This document shows, one piece after another, positions 17,560 to 20,831 of a DNA stretch of 20,831 nt. The position numbers and the translations under genes were made by a program. The stretch lies in the NCBI GenBank assembly GCA_027972325.1, contig JAPMOS010000399.1, forward strand, positions 1-20,831, read 5' to 3'. The first letter of the stretch is position 1, and every line of letters starts with the position of its first letter. This DNA comes from Paratrimastix pyriformis (Eukaryota; Preaxostyla; Paratrimastigidae). The notes under the pieces were generated by a model. The model saw only the letters and a program-made list of their open reading frames with translations. It had not been told where the DNA came from and did not search any database.

Positions 17560-18190
17560 CGGGCCGCCCTGGAGATGCGTCCGCGGCGGCTGAAGGACTG
17601 GAGGCTCGCGGAAGTCTCCCTCCACTTCCTCCCCGTCGCATTGGTGGATCAGCCGGAAACCCCAAGTCCGTTCCTGTTGCACCTTGCCTATGTCCTGTTT
17701 GATGCTTTGCCCGGCAATCTTGTCTGCCAATCTGTTCCCCTCCGCATCCAGCGATGCCCCTGTCTCCTGGTGCCCCTTCACCCACACCGGACGGACCCCT
17801 GTGCTCCTTCAGTATTCGCTGTCCCTTCGGAGGCCCTCGGCCTTCGACTCGATCAGGTCCGTCGGTGTCCAGTCGTCCTTCATCAGCCTCTCCACCCATC
17901 CCTTTGCCACCTTACTGTCCGTGCGCACCTCCACGTTTGCATCCTGTCCCACTCTGATGGCTTCCAGGATGGCTTCCAGCTCTGCCTCATTGTTTTCCCT
18001 TCTCCATTCCATTGTTCCCTCCACCACTGTCCACTCCAGTCCCTTCTTCCACCATCCTTCCACCACCAATTCCATCCACCCTCCCATTACCTCGTCCACC
18101 CACTCATCCCGCTCTTCTTGTTTGGTCCGGTGCCTCTCCGCCCCTCTTCTTGTCGCCGGCTTCAACATGCATCCTCTCCGTTTCGCCATC
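17560..18190 (-). pseudogene. LINE RNase H domain
   Basis: RRENNEAELEAILEAIRVG carries the catalytic-type Glu, and VRTDSKVAKGWVERLM the second Asp (17917-17919). After an in-frame TGA (17809-17811), VWVKGHQETG and EGNRLADKIAG give the His and last Asp regions. The first catalytic Asp position appears as Glu (LVVEGWWKKGLEW), which would weaken activity. The order E-D-H-D fits cellular-type RNase H of I-clade and some plant LINEs. Confidence 0.75.
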
Positions 18191-18786
18191 CCTTGCTCGT
18201 CGGGCTTCCCTTTCTTGGCGACCTCACACCCGGCTCTCCGCTCCGGCGTTCCTGTTCGCCGACCACCAGCTCCTGCCCCACCATCAGCTTGGCCTGCCTC
18301 ATCTTCTTCTTCGGATCCCCTCTCCTCCTCCTTCCTGTTCCTCCTCCCTCTTCCCCTCTTCCTCCCCTTCCTTCCCTCTCAGATCCCTCCCTCCTTCATA
18401 TTCCGTCTCCACTTTGTTCCCCATACACACTCCTTGATGGCCTCCACGTACTGCGGCATCGTGCCCTTCCACTGGAACCTACCGCCCACGATCAGGTCAG
18501 CCACACTCCTGATGCCCCTCTTCATAAGTGTCTGCCTGTGCCGCTTGGTGATTTTGCATGGTTCCGCCAGCTCCTCCAGTGTTGTCGGCATTCCCCATTC
18601 CGCTTCTTCTTTCGGTACATCCCCATCCCTCACGATGGCCAACCTTCTTGTGCAGGATCCTGAGCATCCCCGACACCACCCCGGCATCTTTTCCTTCGCG
18701 TGCAGTCGGACCCACTTCCGGGGTTGTCCAACAGGGGCTCGCTCGTCGTCCACAACTTTGCAGCAAGGCAATTTCTTCGCGGAGCA
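18191..18786 (-). pseudogene. Linker between reverse transcriptase and RNase H
   Basis: A stretch with TTLEELAEPCKITKRHRQTL and RSVADLIVGGRFQWKGTMPQ (18379-18771) looks conserved, of the kind that follows the RT thumb in LINEs. It is followed by a Lys/Arg/Glu-rich low-complexity part (18191-18378). TGA codons bound it in frame at 18787 and 18379. Confidence 0.55.
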
Positions 18787-20700
18787 TCACCCACACCCTT
18801 GCTGGTCTGCCACCCTGCCCAGCAGTTGCGTGAGCACCATCATGTCATGCACATCCACCGGGTCTTTGAGACCCATCCCACCCTCATCCTCCGGGAAGAA
18901 AAGCACCTCCGCCGGGTCACATTTCCCCAGACACCCCCCAATCTCCCGAAATACACGTGCATAGCGCTGTTGAAGGATCTCGAGGTCCTTCTGCGGCATG
19001 GGGCACTGCCTTGCGGTATATTGCAGGCACGTCGACACGCACTCGTTGATCATCTGCACCATCAACCTTGGGGGGACCTTCTTGTCCATCAGCCTGTGCA
19101 GCCTCCCGCACATTTTCTGGATGACCTTCTCCGTGTTGATCTTCATGTTCATCTCCTCGTCTATCCAAATCCCCAGGTATCGGATGGCCCCACCCTTCTG
19201 CTGGACCTTGATGACCCGACCCTCACCCAGGTCCAGGTCCGTCTTGCTCTTCACCCCCCCACACAGGTAGTCACACTTGGTCCACGACAGCTGCATGCCC
19301 GCCTCCTCCACCTTCCGTCTCACTGTGTTGACCAACCGTACCATCTGCTCCTTGGTTCGAGTGACCAGCATAACATCGTCAGCAAAGGCAAGGACTTTCA
19401 CCTTCCTCCCACTATCCAGGATATACCCACCTTCCTGCTTTCGCACCTCTGCCAGCACTTCCTCCATGAATGAGATAAATAGTAGACATGAAAGCGGGTC
19501 CCCCTGACTGATGCCTCTCTCTATCTCGTAGCTCTCCGTCAACCCGAAACCCGTGATGACTTTGGCCTTCCTCCCCTCATACAGACTGTCCACATACCTG
19601 ATGAATGCCTCCTCCACCCCCATCCGTCTCAGTCCCCTCCTCAGTGCGTCCATGTCCACTGTATCGTAGGCTTTTTTGATATCTAACGAACACATGTGGA
19701 ATTCCCTGCCTCCCATTATCTTTGCATCCGTCAGCACTCCCATAATTTCTGCAATTGGGGTCTCAATCCTCCTCCCTCTCAGAAACCCAAACTGCTCCTC
19801 CCCAAACACCTTCTTTTGCACGCACCACTCTTGAAACCGCGACGCCACCACCACCTGCAACCCCTTCAAAAAGACTTGTATCAAAGTGATTGGCCTTCTG
19901 CCTGCCGGGTCCCCGGGGTGCTCTGTCTGCGACTTTGTGGCCATGAACACCGAGCTGACCTTAAGCTCCTGCGGCACCTCACTCCGCTCCAACATCTCAT
20001 TGTATCTCCTCCCCAACCACTCTTTGATCTCTTCCCCACAGGCATGGATCATCTCTGCCGTCACCCCATCCGGGCCCGCCGCCTTACCATCGGGGAGCGC
20101 CCCCAGGATTGTCTCAACATCATGCGTTGTGAGGGGGGCCATGATCACCCTCCCCTCTTCCTGCGGCCTTCCTTCTGGCACCCGCCCCACCCTCGGGCCC
20201 ACCGGCAACACCCTCCTTGCCAGGTCCGCCATGAACTTCCTCCATCCATTCTTCACTGACTCCGGATCTGTGACCACCTTGTCCACCTTTCCCTCCGCAT
20301 TCTTAGTTGCATACGACGTCACCGGTGCCACCCCGTCTGTCATGATGCCCTTGTATATGCGCTTGCGCTTCCCTTCCAACGCCCGATCCCTCTTCCTGTA
20401 ATGCACTCCTCTCATTTTGGCCAATTGCTTCTGCATTTCCCTCCTCAGGCTCGGGTCCCGCTCCGCCATCGCCCTCCGTCTCAGCTTCTTCATGCGATGG
20501 GGCTCATAATCCCTGTCTGTGTTGGCCACGTCCCGGAACCCAAACACCTTCCCCGCCGTCTCCCGCAGGATCCCACTCATCTGCTCGAACGACGGGTCCG
20601 CCCCCTTCTCCACCGCCCTCCGAAGCAATTCCGCCACTTTCTCCCGGTACGTGCGCATCTTCTCCACCATCCCTTCATACTCATCCTTCTCCCCGCAGCA
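18787..20700 (-). CDS. LINE reverse transcriptase
   Basis: About 635 residues in one frame. A basic, helical pre-RT region precedes GALPDGKAAGPDGVTAEM (RT0/1), RRPITLIQVFLKGLQVVVAS, EQFGFLRGRR, SLDIKKAYDTVD (motif A, first catalytic Asp), ERGISQGDPLSCLLF (motif B), VLAFADDVMLV (motif C, FADD box) and IRYLGIWID (motif D/E). A thumb-like region follows. All catalytic Asp residues are present, so the RT part itself looks intact. The domain copies LINE RNA at a nicked target site. A TGA at 18787-18789 stops this frame before RNase H, so the copy is not a complete ORF2. Confidence 0.95.
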   Translation of the reverse strand, partial: CCGEKDEYEGMVEKMRTYREKVAELLRRAVEKGADPSFEQMSGILRETAGKVFGFRDVANTDRDYEPHRMKKLRRRAMAERDPSLRREMQKQLAKMRGVHYRKRDRALEGKRKRIYKGIMTDGVAPVTSYATKNAEGKVDKVVTDPESVKNGWRKFMADLARRVLPVGPRVGRVPEGRPQEEGRVIMAPLTTHDVETILGALPDGKAAGPDGVTAEMIHACGEEIKEWLGRRYNEMLERSEVPQELKVSSVFMATKSQTEHPGDPAGRRPITLIQVFLKGLQVVVASRFQEWCVQKKVFGEEQFGFLRGRRIETPIAEIMGVLTDAKIMGGREFHMCSLDIKKAYDTVDMDALRRGLRRMGVEEAFIRYVDSLYEGRKAKVITGFGLTESYEIERGISQGDPLSCLLFISFMEEVLAEVRKQEGGYILDSGRKVKVLAFADDVMLVTRTKEQMVRLVNTVRRKVEEAGMQLSWTKCDYLCGGVKSKTDLDLGEGRVIKVQQKGGAIRYLGIWIDEEMNMKINTEKVIQKMCGRLHRLMDKKVPPRLMVQMINECVSTCLQYTARQCPMPQKDLEILQQRYARVFREIGGCLGKCDPAEVLFFPEDEGGMGLKDPVDVHDMMVLTQLLGRVADQQGCG

Positions 20701-20831
20701 GCGCATCCAGGTCCGACCTGGACGGGCAGATGGCCACCTTCCTCCGCAGCGTCCCCGCCCATGCCGGCAACATGTTCCTGTCGGTGACAACCATGTGATG
20801 GTCTGTGACTTCCTGCCATTGAACCTCATTT
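20700..20831 (-). pseudogene. C-terminal end of LINE APE-type endonuclease (partial)
   Basis: At the window edge the minus strand reads VQWQEVTDHHMVVTDRNM in a frame different from the RT. TDHH (20795-20806) followed by a hydrophobic strand matches the SDH signature that ends the apurinic endonuclease fold of LINEs. The next residues (LRRKVAICPSRSDLDALLRG) then meet the RT frame after a shift near 20690. The rest lies beyond the window. Confidence 0.55.

Larger units (their letters stand above)
15919..20831 (-). mobile_element. APE-type LINE, 3' part; 5' end beyond the window
   Basis: On the minus strand from the window edge: the end of an apurinic-type endonuclease (TDHH), reverse transcriptase, a linker, RNase H, a zinc finger of the reverse-transcriptase-associated type, a methyltransferase-like C-terminal region, a structured 3' end and a (CA)n tail (complement 15919-15938). 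APE plus RT plus RNase H fits the I-like group of LINEs, but the C-terminal extension is not standard for them. The copy is defective: coding moves through all frames downstream of the RT (shifts near 20690, 17630, 17130, 16520 and 16440) and in-frame TGA codons lie at 18787, 18379 and 17809. Confidence 0.88.

Noticed and set aside
17530-18964. Two overlapping plus-strand frames of 377 and 426 codons
   Set aside because: Ser/Pro/Leu-rich antisense images of the LINE RNase H and linker region.
1-20831. tRNA, rRNA or other structured RNA genes
   Set aside because: No cloverleaf, conserved rRNA core or other known RNA signature was seen, apart from the hairpins at the retroposon ends.

Overview
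The window looks like repeat-rich nuclear DNA of a eukaryotic microbe (protist or alga). Coding blocks are GC-rich and some are separated by gaps of about 45 to 70 bases with gt...ag edges, which look like short introns. There are a long palindromic satellite, two retroposons with (CA)n tails and a LINE, and no bacterial operon structure. Compact introns in GC-rich genes would suit an amoebozoan such as an acanthamoebid, among others, but I cannot fix the lineage from sequence alone.

Layout. (1) 1-4800: about 34 head-to-tail copies of a 139-141 bp satellite whose monomer is built from several spaced palindromes. (2) 4880-11233, plus strand: a run of coding blocks that may be one composite mobile-element gene. 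In order it shows a Lys/Ala/Pro-rich and acidic N-terminal part, a ParB/sulfiredoxin-like domain (DGSHR motif), an unrecognised conserved-looking region, a Pro/Gln-rich linker with a 26 bp minisatellite, an amino-DNA-methyltransferase of beta (permuted) order (DAPW, then FCGCG), an acidic linker, and an HHCC/DDE integrase with a C-terminal tail. No reverse transcriptase or protease is seen. I treat this as a fossil of an integrase-bearing element of unsettled family. (3) 11234-11470: a short tail with an AATAAA overlapping the stop codon, then paired G19 and C17 tracts. (4) 11451-12518, minus strand: an unrecognised reading frame. (5) 13135-14930: a locus where a 1.44 kb retroposon (13296-14735, ending in (AC)n) has inserted into an inverted copy of its own 5' portion, leaving a 12 bp direct repeat. 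(6) 14935-15918: AT-rich motif repeats and microsatellites. (7) 15919-20831 (beyond the window edge), minus strand: the 3' part of an APE-type LINE with reverse transcriptase, RNase H, a CCHC-like zinc finger and, unusually, a C-terminal region resembling a PCIF1-like/adenine methyltransferase fold (NPEY motif). It ends with UUCG and GUAA tetraloop hairpins and a (CA)n tail.

How they may work together. Two unrelated elements here appear to carry amino-methyltransferase-like domains. The first also has a ParB-like domain 1.3 kb from an array of palindromic iterons. The LINE and the 1.44 kb insert share a 3' layout (ATGTTACCC, UUCG hairpin, AAGTATC, (CA)n), suggesting that the LINE machinery mobilised the insert. 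These links are inferences; the motifs and repeats are directly visible.
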